Positions 28,395-39,789 of a DNA stretch of 64,000 nt are shown piece after piece. The stretch covers positions 1 to 64,000 of the forward strand of contig NZ_FYEH01000006.1 in NCBI RefSeq assembly GCF_900187945.1, given 5' to 3'. The first letter of the stretch is position 1. Each line of letters opens with the position of its first letter. A program made the position numbers and the translations under genes. The stretch is from Arboricoccus pini. GTDB lineage: Bacteria; Pseudomonadota; Alphaproteobacteria; Geminicoccales; Geminicoccaceae. The notes below the pieces were generated by a model. That model worked only from the letters and a program-made list of their open reading frames with translations. It did no database searches and had not been told where the DNA came from.

Positions 28395-28958
28395 ATGCGC
28401 CGGTTCAAGACGATCTACCTGCTGTTGGCGGCTCTTTCGCTGGCGCCGGCGACGGCGCGTGCGGCCAACTGGCAGCTCGAGCCCGCTCAGTCCCGGCTTG
28501 CCGTCGACTTCAAGCAAGGCGGCGGCGAGATTAAGGCCGCGTTCGACCGCTTCGCGGGTACCATCGAGTTCGACCCCAATGATCTCGAACACGCCGCGAT
28601 CACGATGACCATTGACCTCACGAGCTTTGCCAGCGGCGATGCCGGGCGCGACGGCCAGGCAAAGAGCGCGTCTTGGCTCGATGCCGACAAGACGCAGCAG
28701 GCGGTCTACAAGACCCTATCGATCGCAAGGCATGCAGGCGACGTCTACACCGTCCAGGCGGAACTGACACTCCGTGGCGTCACGCAGCATCTGACGCACG
28801 ACGTGACGATCACCATCGACGGCGATCAGGCGCATGCCACCGGCAGCGTGTCGCTGCCGAGGCTCGATTATGGCGTCGGCAAGGAGGCGGACCCCAGCGG
28901 CGACACCGTAAGCCTCGATGTCGGCGTAAGCTTCGACGTCAGCGCCAAACGGAGCTGA
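28395..28958 (+). CDS. Second, divergent YceI-family protein
   Basis: This is 187 residues with a signal peptide and an AGGAGG site before the ATG at 28395. It has the YceI pattern in a more divergent form (NWQLEPAQSRLAVDFKQGG, SASWLDADKTQQAVYKT, LTLRGVTQHLTHDVTI, LDYGVGKEADPSGDT). It probably binds a lipid or quinone and may work with the cytochrome b561 encoded 5 bases downstream. Confidence 0.88.
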   Translation: MRRFKTIYLLLAALSLAPATARAANWQLEPAQSRLAVDFKQGGGEIKAAFDRFAGTIEFDPNDLEHAAITMTIDLTSFASGDAGRDGQAKSASWLDADKTQQAVYKTLSIARHAGDVYTVQAELTLRGVTQHLTHDVTITIDGDQAHATGSVSLPRLDYGVGKEADPSGDTVSLDVGVSFDVSAKRS

Positions 28959-28963
28959 ACAGC

Positions 28964-29518
28964 ATGGCGACGATGAACACCGCAAATGGATGGGGCTGGC
29001 CCGCCCGCCTGCTCCACTGGGGGATGGCACTCCTTATCGTCGCCATCTGGCTCCTCGGTCGTTACATGGTGAGCCTGCCCGACAGCGCCATGATGGCGAA
29101 GTTCGACGATTACCAGCTCCATAAGAGCCTGGGACTGACGGCCTTCGCGCTGGGCGTGGTGCGGCTGCTCTGGCGCACCTTGAACCCTGCACCCGCCATG
29201 CCGCCCCACATGCCGGGCTGGGAGCGGCTGGCCGCGCATGCGAGCCACGCTCTCCTCTATGTCCTGATCCTGGGAATTCCGCTCTCGGGCTATCTCATGG
29301 CCTCCAGCTCGACGCTGGGCATTCCCACCATCTACTTCAAGATCTGGCACGTGCCCCACCTTCTAGGTCCGAACGCCGCCGCCGAGACGACTTTCAAGTG
29401 GGTACACGATCAACTGGGCTGGCTCCTCGTCATCGTTCTTGGCTTGCATGTGGCTGCGGCCCTCAAGCATCAGGTCATCGACCGGGACGATATTCTAAAG
29501 CGGATGCTCAAAGGCTGA
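28964..29518 (+). CDS. Cytochrome b561
   Basis: This is a 184-residue di-heme membrane cytochrome with four membrane segments. Heme-ligand His candidates are in ARLLHWGMALL, FDDYQLHKSLG, LAAHASHALLY and VLGLHVAAALKHQ. It would pass electrons between quinol and periplasmic acceptors. The ATG at 28964 follows GGAG. It is the third gene of the YceI-YceI-b561 cluster, as in E. coli yceI-yceJ. Confidence 0.93.
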   Translation: MATMNTANGWGWPARLLHWGMALLIVAIWLLGRYMVSLPDSAMMAKFDDYQLHKSLGLTAFALGVVRLLWRTLNPAPAMPPHMPGWERLAAHASHALLYVLILGIPLSGYLMASSSTLGIPTIYFKIWHVPHLLGPNAAAETTFKWVHDQLGWLLVIVLGLHVAAALKHQVIDRDDILKRMLKG

Positions 29519-30047
29519 CCACGCACGTCAGGTCGAGTTGTCGCACGGCTCGTCAAGGCCGCCTTTATAAGGCCCGGCTCGCAAGATGTGCTGGATCACG
29601 CCCGGCTGATCGCCTGAGCCGTCCTCTAGTTCGGCGGAGTCGATGGCTGGATGCCTGTCCTGGACGCTGGCGAAGACGCGCAGACCTGCGCGAGGGCGGC
29701 GGCGGCGATATCGACAACGTACTGGCATGGGCTGTGAGCATGGCTGGCTTCCGTTCCTGCATGGAAGCCTCAGCTAGCGTCGTTGCAGACCCTCCACCAG
29801 CAACGTCCAGCAGCCGCCAGACAGCCTGCTGTGATCAACGGTCGCAGCGGATATTCATCCATTCCGAGAGGTCGTTGCATCTCGGGCACGATCGATAAAA
29901 AGCCTTTTATCCTAGGCGGTTGGCCTGTGACTAAAAAGCTTCACAAAGGTTAACGCCGCCAACCGAGTCTGCAATGCTGCGTTGCAACACACCCGCTACC
30001 GCTCAACTCCGGCGAGGCGCATCTAACAGCACGAAGCAACCGCCAAG
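29519..30047. other. Non-coding gap, nothing recognised
   Basis: This is a gap of 529 bases. Short frames on both strands lack ribosome binding sites and recognisable protein features. The last 130 bases become more AT-rich (AAGCTTCACAAAGGTTAACG) and probably hold the promoter of the DUF1127 gene. Confidence 0.5.
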
Positions 30048-30284
30048 ATGGACATCCCGAACATGGCACTCTTCGCAAAACTCTCATCGCTCATCGAGCG
30101 CCGCCGCCGCGAAAGCCAGACCGCCTACGAGCTCTCGCTCCTGAGCGACCGCGACCTCTCCGACCTCGGCATCTCGCGCATCGACATCAAGCGCCTTGCC
30201 CGTGAAAGCGCTGAGAATGGCGTGATCGACCTTTACGACTGGCGCGATCGTCGCGACGCCGTCGCCACCGGCCTTGCCGCCTGA
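30048..30284 (+). CDS. DUF1127 (YjiS-like) small protein
   Basis: This is 78 residues with the DUF1127 core: YELSLLSDRDLSDLGISRIDIKRLARES. Some alphaproteobacterial DUF1127 proteins bind RNA and adjust phosphate, nitrogen or stress responses. The start may be 30048 or the ATG at 30063. A clear terminator lies about 108 bases downstream. Confidence 0.88.
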   Translation: MDIPNMALFAKLSSLIERRRRESQTAYELSLLSDRDLSDLGISRIDIKRLARESAENGVIDLYDWRDRRDAVATGLAA

Positions 30285-30391
30285 TCGGCGATGTCGCGCG
30301 CAAGCGCTGAAAGACGGTTCAAAGCAACCGTCGAGAGTTCGTCGACAGAACCGAGGCGAACGTCGCCGGGCATGATTGCCCCTCCTGAAAC

Positions 30392-30425
30392 AAGGCGTGA
30401 TCACCTTTAGTGATCGCGCCTTTTT
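30392..30425 (+). terminator. Rho-independent terminator after DUF1127
   Basis: The stem AAGGCGTGATCA/TGATCGCGCCTT (12 bp with one G-T pair) surrounds a 7-base loop and runs into TTTTT. It is a classic intrinsic terminator for the DUF1127 transcript. Confidence 0.85.
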
Positions 30426-30643
30426 CATGTTCAGTGCCATCTCCAACACGACCGATCCCGCGTCCGACAGATGTCGTTCGCTTAGCTGATGCGGCCGGAC
30501 CCAAGGAATAAGGCGAGCATTCCCACCTAGGCTCGCTAATCGAATCTGACTGACGCGGTGCCGGCAAAGCGCAATCGACTTGGCCGCGGCCCGGATGTCG
30601 GCTTTTGCCCGCGTGCAGGTCGGGCAGATGATCAACCGACAAT

Positions 30644-31977
<1,334 letters not shown>

Positions 31978-32415
31978 TCGGCGATGCACCTCTCAGGACA
32001 ACAGGCCTCCGCGACATGCCGTACGTCCACCGATAGGTCGGATCTTCCACCGCTCCCGCTCGATAGGAGCGGATGTCCGAGCATGCCGGGCGCCACGAGC
32101 TGCGACGAGGCGAGAAAGGTCGGCCTCCTGGGCGTGGCGCAGCGGCCCAGACGATCGGCCGCATAGGCGATAGTGCCGACCCGGCCGATCGCAGCCCAAT
32201 CAAGAGCTGCCGATCAACACCGACCGCATCATCATCCGCCGTACCGATGCTAGACCTCGCATTCGACCATGTAGCTGGTAGCAGACGATCGTTGCCATGC
32301 GGCGCTTAATCGGGCGCCCCCTGACGCTAGGCTGCCCCCGTGCCACAGCGCAGACGGCCTTGCCCTGCCTTGAATGGACCCGCCGGCTTGCGCCCGCCGC
32401 GCCGACAATGGTGAC
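31978..32415. other. Non-coding gap, nothing recognised
   Basis: This is a gap of 438 bases between the convergent tgt and P-type ATPase genes. Only short frames without start signals are present. An inverted pair near 32052-32070 (CGCTCC and GGAGCG) might help termination. Confidence 0.45.
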
Positions 32416-34710
32416 CTAACGCCACCGGAGCAAGCGCAGCGCGTTCAAGGTGACAAGGACCGTCGCTCCCGTATCTGCCAGGATCGCCGGCCAGAGTCCG
32501 GTCAGGCCAACGAGCGTGGTGATCAAAAAGACGAGCTTTAGACCGAGCGCCACGGCCACGTTCTGGTGGATGTTGGCAAGCGTGGCGCGCGAGAGGCGGA
32601 TGAGAGCCGGCACGTCCTGCACCTTGGCCTTCAAGAGCGCTATGTCGGCTGTTTCCAGCGCGACGTCCGTCCCGCCACCCATGGCGATTCCGACCGACGC
32701 CGCCGCCAGGGCCGGCGCGTCGTTGATCCCGTCGCCCACCATGGCGACGGGACCACCCTGGCGCAGGCGACCGATCTCGGTCAGCTTCTGGTCGGGGAGG
32801 AGTTCGCTCATGACCTCGACGCCCAAGGTCGCCCCAATCGCCGCCGCCGCACGCCGGTTATCGCCTGTGAGCATATTTGACGTGATCCCTAGGCGTCGGA
32901 GCTCGGCGATGGCAGCAGCCGCGTCCTCGCGAGGCTCGTCACGCAGGGCGATTACGCCAAGGGGGCGGCCCGACGCTATGACGACCACGACCGTCTTGCC
33001 CGCCGATTCCAGCTCGGCCACGCGCCGGCCATCCGCCTCCGCCAAGTTCGCATGACGGGGTGCCAGCACCGCCACGCGAGCGCCTTCCACGTCCGCCTCG
33101 ACGCCGCGACCAGCCTCGGCCTTCGCATTGCTGGTATTGGGCAAGACGATCTGCCGCGCCGTTGCCGCCTGGAGGATGGCACGCGCCAAGGGATGGCTCG
33201 AACCGCCCTCGACGGCGGCGGCCAGACGAAGGATCTCCAAGTCGTCGCCTTCACCCAGTGGCTCGATGTCGGTGACCGCCGGCTCGCCTCGGGTCAGCGT
33301 CCCCGTCTTGTCGAAGGCGATCGACTTGACCTTGCCGATCGCTTCCAGGGCCGCACCACTCTTGACGAGCAGGCCACGTCGCGTGCCGGCCGCCAGCCCC
33401 GAGGTGATGGCGGCCGGGGTGGAGAGGACCAGGGCGCAAGGACAGCCGATCAGGAGGAGCGCCAGGCCGCGATAGATCCAGGTATCCCAGGGAGCACCGA
33501 ACAGCAGGGGCGGCAGGAGTACGGTGAGCAGTGCCACGCCAACCACGGCTGGTGTGTAATAGGTGCTGAACCGCTCGATGAAGCGGGCGGTCGGCGAACG
33601 CGCCGCTTCCGCCTCCTCAACCATCTGGATGATGCGCGCGATCGTGTTGTCCGACGCGGCCCGCTCTGTCTCCACGGTGAGCGCCGCGCTGCCATTGACG
33701 CTACCGGCCAGGACCTGCTCGCCCACCCCCTTGGGGACGGGCACGGATTCGCCGGTAACCGGGCTCTCGTCAAGCTCGGAGAGGCCCTCCAGAATCCGAC
33801 CGTCGACAGGGACACGATCACCCGGCCGCACCAGCACATGCTGGCCGATCGCCACCTCCTCCGCCGGCACCGTGCGCGTCTGCCCGGCTTCGACCAAAAG
33901 GGCAGTACGCGGCACAAGAGCGCCTAGCGCCTGGATGCCCGCCCGGGCACGCCCTGCCGCCAGGCCTTCCATGACCTCACCCAGGGTGAAGAGGAAGACG
34001 ACGACGGCGGCCTCGGTCGGCGCACCGATCAAGAGCGCACCGATCGTGGCGACGGTCATCAGCATCTCGATGCTGAAAGGTGACCCGGCACGGGCCAGCG
34101 CGAACGCCCGCCGGCCGGCCCAATAGAGTCCAACAAGGGCGGCCGGCAACTCGGCCCAGCCTTGGGTCACCGGCAGCAGGAGACCCGCTAGATAGCCCGC
34201 GACGAGTAATACGCCGATCGCCGCGAGCCAACGGAAACGCCTGGCCTGCCACCAGGCCCCTTTCTCTGGCGTCCCATGATCATGGGCATGCGCAGCCGAA
34301 GCGGCTTGCGCCTTTCCCTGCCCATGCGCGTGATCGTGCCCATCCTCGTGGTCATGGTCATGGTCATGGTGATCATGACCGTGGTCGTCATCGTGATCAT
34401 GACTGTCGCCAAGGTCGTGGCCACAGCATGAGTCGCTTGCCGGTTCCGGCGCGCGTGCGGCCTCATCCTGCAGGAGACGTGCGTCATAGCCCAGGCTGCG
34501 GATCTGCGCCTCGATCGAGGCCCGGGGAGTCTGGCCTTCGTCGAGAGCGAAGGCCAGCGTCTGACGCTGAAAACTCACGGCGACGTCGGACACGCCGGGC
34601 TTGCGCCTGACAGCAGTCTCGATCTTGCCCGCACAGCTGGCGCAATCCATGCCGCCAATGCGATAGCGCAATGGCTGGCGGGCAGGAAGGACGGTGGTGT
34701 CGGCGACCAT
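32416..34710 (-). CDS. Zn/Cd/Pb-exporting P1B-type ATPase
   Basis: This is a 764-residue ZntA/CadA-type exporter of the inner membrane. The N-terminal HMA domain has GGMDCASCAGK, followed by an exceptionally His/Asp-rich linker at about residues 95-150. The membrane part carries the CPC motif (IGCPCALVLSTPAA). The cytoplasmic part has TGES, phosphorylation motif DKTGTLTRGE, GGSSHPLA and GDGINDAPAL. The CPC motif with the His-rich linker fits zinc, cadmium or lead. The divergent MerR gene and the 19-bp-spacer promoter between them indicate metal-induced expression. Confidence 0.95.
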   Translation of the reverse strand: MVADTTVLPARQPLRYRIGGMDCASCAGKIETAVRRKPGVSDVAVSFQRQTLAFALDEGQTPRASIEAQIRSLGYDARLLQDEAARAPEPASDSCCGHDLGDSHDHDDDHGHDHHDHDHDHEDGHDHAHGQGKAQAASAAHAHDHGTPEKGAWWQARRFRWLAAIGVLLVAGYLAGLLLPVTQGWAELPAALVGLYWAGRRAFALARAGSPFSIEMLMTVATIGALLIGAPTEAAVVVFLFTLGEVMEGLAAGRARAGIQALGALVPRTALLVEAGQTRTVPAEEVAIGQHVLVRPGDRVPVDGRILEGLSELDESPVTGESVPVPKGVGEQVLAGSVNGSAALTVETERAASDNTIARIIQMVEEAEAARSPTARFIERFSTYYTPAVVGVALLTVLLPPLLFGAPWDTWIYRGLALLLIGCPCALVLSTPAAITSGLAAGTRRGLLVKSGAALEAIGKVKSIAFDKTGTLTRGEPAVTDIEPLGEGDDLEILRLAAAVEGGSSHPLARAILQAATARQIVLPNTSNAKAEAGRGVEADVEGARVAVLAPRHANLAEADGRRVAELESAGKTVVVVIASGRPLGVIALRDEPREDAAAAIAELRRLGITSNMLTGDNRRAAAAIGATLGVEVMSELLPDQKLTEIGRLRQGGPVAMVGDGINDAPALAAASVGIAMGGGTDVALETADIALLKAKVQDVPALIRLSRATLANIHQNVAVALGLKLVFLITTLVGLTGLWPAILADTGATVLVTLNALRLLRWR

Positions 34711-34742
34711 GACGGGCCTCTTGCAATTGATGCACGCCTGAC

Positions 34743-34773
34743 AATATCGGACCTGTAGTAGCTATAGGTTCAA
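34743..34773 (-). promoter_or_regulatory. MerR-type promoter and operator of the metal ATPase gene
   Basis: Read on the reverse strand, TTGAAC (34768-34773) and GATATT (34743-34748) are 19 bases apart, the stretched spacing typical of MerR-controlled promoters. The dyad ACCTGTAG-TAG-CTATAGGT (34751-34769) lies in the spacer and has one mismatch. It sits between the ATPase gene and the divergent MerR regulator gene. Confidence 0.75.
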
Positions 34774-34788
34774 GAGGTTTTCGCACGC

Positions 34789-35235
34789 ATGGACGCCGCC
34801 TTCTCGATTGGCGATCTCGCGGCCCGGACCGGCACCAAAGTTGAAACGATCCGTTATTACGAAAAATCCGGGCTGATGCCGCCCGTGGCACGCACAGCCG
34901 GCGGCCACCGGGCCTACAACAAGGGCCATCTCGATCGCCTGGCCTTCATCCGCCATAGCCGGGAGCTTGGCTTTCCCCTGGAGAGCGTCCGCACGCTTCT
35001 GGCGCTAAGCGATCGGCCGGATCAGTCCTGCGCCGAAGTTGACAAGGTGGCGCACAATCACCTCCGCGCGGTCCGCGATCGCATCGCTCGCCTCAGATCG
35101 CTCGAGACCGAGCTCGTGCGGATGATCGAGGACGGCAGGCACGGCCAGGTCGGCGACTGCCGAGTCATCGAGGTCCTGGCGGACCAGAGCCACGCGCATT
35201 GCCTGCACGATCATCACGACGGAAAGGATCTCTGA
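34789..35235 (+). CDS. MerR-family metal-responsive regulator
   Basis: This is a 148-residue MerR family regulator of the ZntR/CadR/PbrR group. The winged helix-turn-helix is FSIGDLAARTGTKVETIRYYEKSGL and GGHRAYNKGHLDRLAFIRHSRELGF. The metal-binding side has Cys in DQSCAEVDKV and GDCRVIEVL, and a terminal HAHCLHDHHD that could bind metal. It should activate the divergent ATPase gene by untwisting the promoter described above. Confidence 0.92.
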   Translation: MDAAFSIGDLAARTGTKVETIRYYEKSGLMPPVARTAGGHRAYNKGHLDRLAFIRHSRELGFPLESVRTLLALSDRPDQSCAEVDKVAHNHLRAVRDRIARLRSLETELVRMIEDGRHGQVGDCRVIEVLADQSHAHCLHDHHDGKDL

Positions 35236-35244
35236 GGCCAGGGC

Positions 35245-36474
35245 CTAGAGCGGAAGCGGTTCGAGCTTACGCAGACGGAGACCGACGGCCACGGCCAGGA
35301 GGAGCAGCCCGCCGGTGACTGTAGTTACGCCGGCCCATCCGTGGCTGGACCAAGCAAGGCCGGTCGAAGTGCCGACGATGCTCGATCCCATATAATAGGC
35401 CAAAAGGTAGAGCGAGGATGCCTGCGCGCGGTCGACACGTGCCCGCCGACCAACCCAGGAACTGGCGATCGAGTGAGCCGCGAAAAAGCCGGCGGTCAAC
35501 AGCGCCACGCCCAGGAAAATGAATGCCAGCGAAGAGAGCGCTGTCAGGAGCAGGCCTAACAGCATCACCATCATGAAGACCCAAAGGACCCGGCGTCGGC
35601 CCAAGCGGTCGGCCACCTTGCCCGCCCAGGCCGAACTCAAGATGCCCAGAGAATAGACGATGAAGACAACGCCGACGGCCGTCTGGCTGAGATTGTAGGG
35701 AGGTGTCGTCAGCCGAAAGCCAAGATAATTATAGACGCTCACGAAACTGCCCATCAGCAGGAAGCCCGTCGCAAAAAGCAACCGCAGTCCTGGATCGGCA
35801 AAATGGTGGAGCAACGAGCGCATGAGGGCCGGCGGGTCGAAGCTGCGCGCTGTGAAATGGCGCGACTCCGGCAGCACGTTCCAAAAGGCGATACCGATCA
35901 CGAGGCTGAGAGCGCCGAGCGAGCCAAGGGCGACGCGCCAGGAGGCATAGTCGGCCAGTATTGAGGTTATCAGGCGTCCGCCCAGGCCGCCGATCGCATT
36001 GCCGCCGATATAAATGCCCATGGCCGCGCCCAGATGGGTCGGCTCGACCTCCTCCGCCAAATACGCCATGCCGACCGCGGGAAGGCCGCTCAACGCGATT
36101 CCTTCAAGCGCGCGAAACAACAGGAGAAGGCCAAAGGTCGGCGAGAAGGCCGCCAGCAGGTCGAAGCAGGCTGCCAGGATGATCGAAACGGTCATGATCC
36201 CCTTGCGGCCGACCACCTCGGAAAGCGAGCTCGCAAAGACCAACCCAATGCCCACCGTGCCCGTGGTCACGGAAAGCGCCAGGCTGGCCGAGGCGGCGCC
36301 CAGCCCGAAATATTCGGTGAACATCGGAAAGAGCGGCTGCGTGTTGTAGAGCAAGGCGAAGGTGGCAAAGCCGCCCAAAAACAGCCCGAACGCGGCCCGG
36401 CGGTACTCGATCGTGCCAACGCGAATCAATGTCGGCCGCGATGCCCCATCGTCCAAAGGAGCGACCTTGCTCAT
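35245..36474 (-). CDS. MFS transporter (YnfM-like)
   Basis: This is a 409-residue major facilitator superfamily exporter with 12 predicted membrane segments. The signature loop between segments 2 and 3 reads SSLSEVVGRKGIM and the matching second-half loop VADRLGRRRVLW. FALLYNTQPLFPMF near the start resembles the YnfM/arabinose-efflux group. The ATG at 36474 is preferred; a TTG at 36525 would add 17 residues. The substrate is not predictable. Confidence 0.88.
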   Translation of the reverse strand: MSKVAPLDDGASRPTLIRVGTIEYRRAAFGLFLGGFATFALLYNTQPLFPMFTEYFGLGAASASLALSVTTGTVGIGLVFASSLSEVVGRKGIMTVSIILAACFDLLAAFSPTFGLLLLFRALEGIALSGLPAVGMAYLAEEVEPTHLGAAMGIYIGGNAIGGLGGRLITSILADYASWRVALGSLGALSLVIGIAFWNVLPESRHFTARSFDPPALMRSLLHHFADPGLRLLFATGFLLMGSFVSVYNYLGFRLTTPPYNLSQTAVGVVFIVYSLGILSSAWAGKVADRLGRRRVLWVFMMVMLLGLLLTALSSLAFIFLGVALLTAGFFAAHSIASSWVGRRARVDRAQASSLYLLAYYMGSSIVGTSTGLAWSSHGWAGVTTVTGGLLLLAVAVGLRLRKLEPLPL

Positions 36475-36642
36475 GCCACGTCCCTGCTCTTGCCAACGAC
36501 GCTCATTTATATGACGTGCGCTCAAGAATCAGCCCCTTGCGGCACATGGCTTCCAAGCCCGCAGAGCGGAACTGACCCTTGAAGCATGCAGCCGCGCGGA
36601 CCGTCCGGCCGGCCTATGGCGGCAGGCGTAAGCTTGGTCGAG

Positions 36643-38241
36643 CTAGCGCTTCATGATCGAACCCAATACACCGCGCACGATCTGCCGTCCCACTTGGCTG
36701 CCAACCGACCTGGCCAGCGATTTGACCAATGCCTCGCCAGCACTCTGGCGCCGACCACCGCCGCCGCCCAGAATGTCGTCAAGAATGGAGCCTCCCTGGA
36801 CCGGGGGAGGTGCCGCCGCCGTTCGTCGAGCTGCCGGGGCGGGAGCCGATGCCTGGGCGGGAGCGGATGCCGTCGGCTGGGAGCGGCGAAAAGCGCCGCC
36901 CCAGGGATCGTTGCTCCGCGTTGGCGCGCTTGGCACCTCGCGTGGGCTCGGTTCCTCGACGCTGGTCGTCCGCGCGTTCAGCCGCTCGAAGGCAGAGTCC
37001 CGGTCGACCGGCTGGTCATATTTGTCCTTGAGCGGGCTGCGCTCGATAAGAGCCTTGCGCTCCTCCGCCGTAATGGCGCCCATGCGTGAGCGCGGCGGCA
37101 GAATCTTCGCCCGGTCGACGATGGCGGGCACGCCACCTGGCTGCAGCATGGAGACGAGTGCCTCACCAACGCCCATCTCGCCGATCACGTCCGCAGTCTT
37201 GAAGGCAGGGTTCGGACGGAATGTCTCAGCTGCCACGCGAACAGCTTTTTGATCGGTGGGCGTGAAGGCACGCAACGCGTGCTGGACGCGATTACCCAGT
37301 TGTCCCAGAACCGACGAGGGCAGGTCTTGTGGGCTCTGCGTAACGAAATAAACCCCAACGCCCTTGGAGCGGACCAGCCGGACCACCTGCTCGATCTTAT
37401 CGATCAAGGCCTTGGGGGCGTCATTGAAGAGGAGATGCGCCTCGTCGAAGAAAAAGACGAGCTTGGGCTTGGCCAGATCGCCGACCTCCGGCAACTGCTC
37501 GAACAACTCCGAGAGCAGCCAGAGAAGGAAGGTCGCGTAAAGACGCGGGCTGCGAACCAGTTCATCGGCCGCCAGGATGCTGACCGCGCCGCGTCCGTCC
37601 GGAGCCAGCAGCATGAGATCCCCGAGTTCGAGGGCCGGCTCCCCGAAAAATGGCTCACCGCCCTGCTGCTCGATTCCCAAGAGACGTCGCTGGATCGTCC
37701 CGATCGTCGCCTTGCTGACATGGCCGTAACGGCTGGAGAGATCATCAGCGCGCTCGGCCACATACGCCAGGATGGCCTGCAAGTCCTTGAAGTCGAGAAG
37801 AAGAAGCCCCTCGTCGTCGGCAAGCTTGAAGGCGATATTCAAGACACCTTCCTGCACCTCGTTCAACTCGAGGAGGCGCGCCAGGAGCAAAGGGCCCATC
37901 TCGGCCACCGTGGCCCGGACCGGATGGCCTTGTCGACCGAAGAGATCAAGCAGGATGACAGGCGTGGCCTCGTAGGCGAAATCGGTCTCGCCCAACTCGG
38001 CCGCCCTGCTCTCCACCTTGGGATTGGGACTGCCCGTCTGCGAGAGGCCGGCCAGATCACCCTTGATGTCGGCGCAAAAGACCGGCACGCCCGCCCGGCT
38101 GAAACCTTCGGCCATCACCTGCAGCGTGATCGTCTTGCCCGTGCCCGTGGCACCGGCGATCAGCCCGTGCCTGTTGCCCAGCGCCAGTTGTAGATACTGC
38201 GCCTCCTGCCCTCGTCCGAGCAGCACGGCCTCCGTCGCCAT
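36643..38241 (-). CDS. HerA-like ATPase, DUF853 (YjgR)
   Basis: This is a 532-residue DUF853 ATPase. Walker A is GATGTGKT, Walker B the acidic strand LVFFFDEAHLLF, and a helicase HerA-like body contains FVTQSPQDLPSSVLGQLGNRVQHALRAF. A low-complexity Ala/Pro stretch leads to a Gly-rich, basic C-terminus. The ATG at 38241 has GGAG upstream. The biological role of the family is not settled. Confidence 0.92.
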   Translation of the reverse strand: MATEAVLLGRGQEAQYLQLALGNRHGLIAGATGTGKTITLQVMAEGFSRAGVPVFCADIKGDLAGLSQTGSPNPKVESRAAELGETDFAYEATPVILLDLFGRQGHPVRATVAEMGPLLLARLLELNEVQEGVLNIAFKLADDEGLLLLDFKDLQAILAYVAERADDLSSRYGHVSKATIGTIQRRLLGIEQQGGEPFFGEPALELGDLMLLAPDGRGAVSILAADELVRSPRLYATFLLWLLSELFEQLPEVGDLAKPKLVFFFDEAHLLFNDAPKALIDKIEQVVRLVRSKGVGVYFVTQSPQDLPSSVLGQLGNRVQHALRAFTPTDQKAVRVAAETFRPNPAFKTADVIGEMGVGEALVSMLQPGGVPAIVDRAKILPPRSRMGAITAEERKALIERSPLKDKYDQPVDRDSAFERLNARTTSVEEPSPREVPSAPTRSNDPWGGAFRRSQPTASAPAQASAPAPAARRTAAAPPPVQGGSILDDILGGGGGRRQSAGEALVKSLARSVGSQVGRQIVRGVLGSIMKR

Positions 38242-38397
38242 TTCGCTTTCTCCACGATGCCCCACGGCATCGATCATAAGGAGGCACGACAATATTCGGC
38301 AACTGCGCGGCCTGTCTTACAATCATGGACACGGGTCTAAAGTTGCCTTACGAAAGCTTTAATAACGAGTACAACATAGGTCCATCAGGGAGAGACC

Positions 38398-39783
38398 ATG
38401 CTCGCCAAAGCCGCGCCTTTCTTGGCACGACGCGCCCTTATCGGCGTCCTCACCGCAGGCCTGCTTGCCGGTAGTGCGCTCGCCTCGACCGCTGGCGCTG
38501 AGACCCTTACGGTCTGGTGGAACAAAGGTTTCTATCCGGCCGAAGACGAGGCTTTCGACCAAGTGGTCGCAGAATGGGAGAAGGCCACCGGCAACAAGGT
38601 CAATCTCTCCTATTATTCAACGGGCGACATTCCGGCCAAGATCATTTCGGCGATCACCACGGGCCAGGTGCCTGACATCGCCTATGCCGATCTGAACGAT
38701 TTCGCCATCGTACCGCAGCAGGCCTGGAAGGGCGCGCTCGAGGACGTCTCGGACGTCGTCAAGCCGGTAGAGAACAAGTTTACCCCGACAGCACTCAAGG
38801 GAGCCAATCTCTATAACGACCAGGAAAAGAAGCGCTCTTATTACGCCGTCCCGCTCAAGCAACAGGCTCTCCACAACTTCATCTGGAAGCCGATGATCGA
38901 GGAGGCCGGCTATAGCGAAAAGGATATCCCGCTCGACAACTGGGATAAATACTGGGCCTTTTTCGGCGACGCACAGAAAAAGCTGCGCGCCAAGCGGCAG
39001 CGCGTCTTCGCGCTGGGCTTTCCGATGTCAACGGTCGATTCGGACAATTACTATACATTCAACCAGTTGGCCCTGGCCTATGGAGCCCGCTTCGTCAAAC
39101 CGGACGGCACGCTCAATCTGGACGATCCGAAGGCGAAGGAGGGGGCGATCAAAGCCATCACCTTCCTGACGCAGGCCTACGCCGACGGCTTGGTGCCGCA
39201 GGGTGCGATCAACTGGGGTGATCCCGACAACAACGCCGCCTTCTTCAGCAAACAGATCATCATGACGTCGAATGCGTCCGTGTCGATCCCGGTATCGAAG
39301 TCGGATGACGAGAAGACCTACCACGAGATCATCACACAGCCACAACCGACGGGTCCCGACGGCCAGCCGGTAAGCAGCCTGGTCGCCGTCAAGATCGCCG
39401 TGATCCCCAAAGGCGCGCCGCAGGTCAAGCTCGCCAAGGATTTTTTGAGCTTCTTGATCGAGCCGGAGCGCCTCGACAGCTATTTGAGGGCGGCGCGTGG
39501 CCGCTGGCTGCCGGTCATGCCTGAATTGATCAAGAGCGATCCCTTCTGGACCGACCCCACCAATCCGCACATCCCGGTCGCCGTCAAGCAGGAGCTGGAG
39601 GGCCCGACCGAGCCCTGGCCGTTCGTCTACAATCCCGCCTACAGCCAGGTGAATGCCGAGCAGGTGTGGGGCAAGGCGATCGGCGACGTCATCACCAACG
39701 GGCTGACGCCAGAGAAGGCAACTGAGAAGGCGTTCGCGCGGATCAGGGAAATCTTCGCACAGTACCAGATCGCTCAGAACTGA
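38398..39783 (+). CDS. Sugar ABC transporter substrate-binding protein
   Basis: This is a 461-residue family 1 solute-binding protein. A signal peptide (ALIGVLTAGLLAGSALASTAGA) precedes LTVWWNKGFYPAEDEAFDQVVAEWEKATG, a typical sugar-binding-protein start. Blocks GQVPDIAYADLNDF and NWGDPDNNAAFFSKQIIM follow. It is the first gene of an operon with two permeases. The substrate is likely an oligosaccharide or polyol; it is not determined from sequence. Confidence 0.92.
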   Translation: MLAKAAPFLARRALIGVLTAGLLAGSALASTAGAETLTVWWNKGFYPAEDEAFDQVVAEWEKATGNKVNLSYYSTGDIPAKIISAITTGQVPDIAYADLNDFAIVPQQAWKGALEDVSDVVKPVENKFTPTALKGANLYNDQEKKRSYYAVPLKQQALHNFIWKPMIEEAGYSEKDIPLDNWDKYWAFFGDAQKKLRAKRQRVFALGFPMSTVDSDNYYTFNQLALAYGARFVKPDGTLNLDDPKAKEGAIKAITFLTQAYADGLVPQGAINWGDPDNNAAFFSKQIIMTSNASVSIPVSKSDDEKTYHEIITQPQPTGPDGQPVSSLVAVKIAVIPKGAPQVKLAKDFLSFLIEPERLDSYLRAARGRWLPVMPELIKSDPFWTDPTNPHIPVAVKQELEGPTEPWPFVYNPAYSQVNAEQVWGKAIGDVITNGLTPEKATEKAFARIREIFAQYQIAQN

Positions 39784-39789
39784 GGCAGC

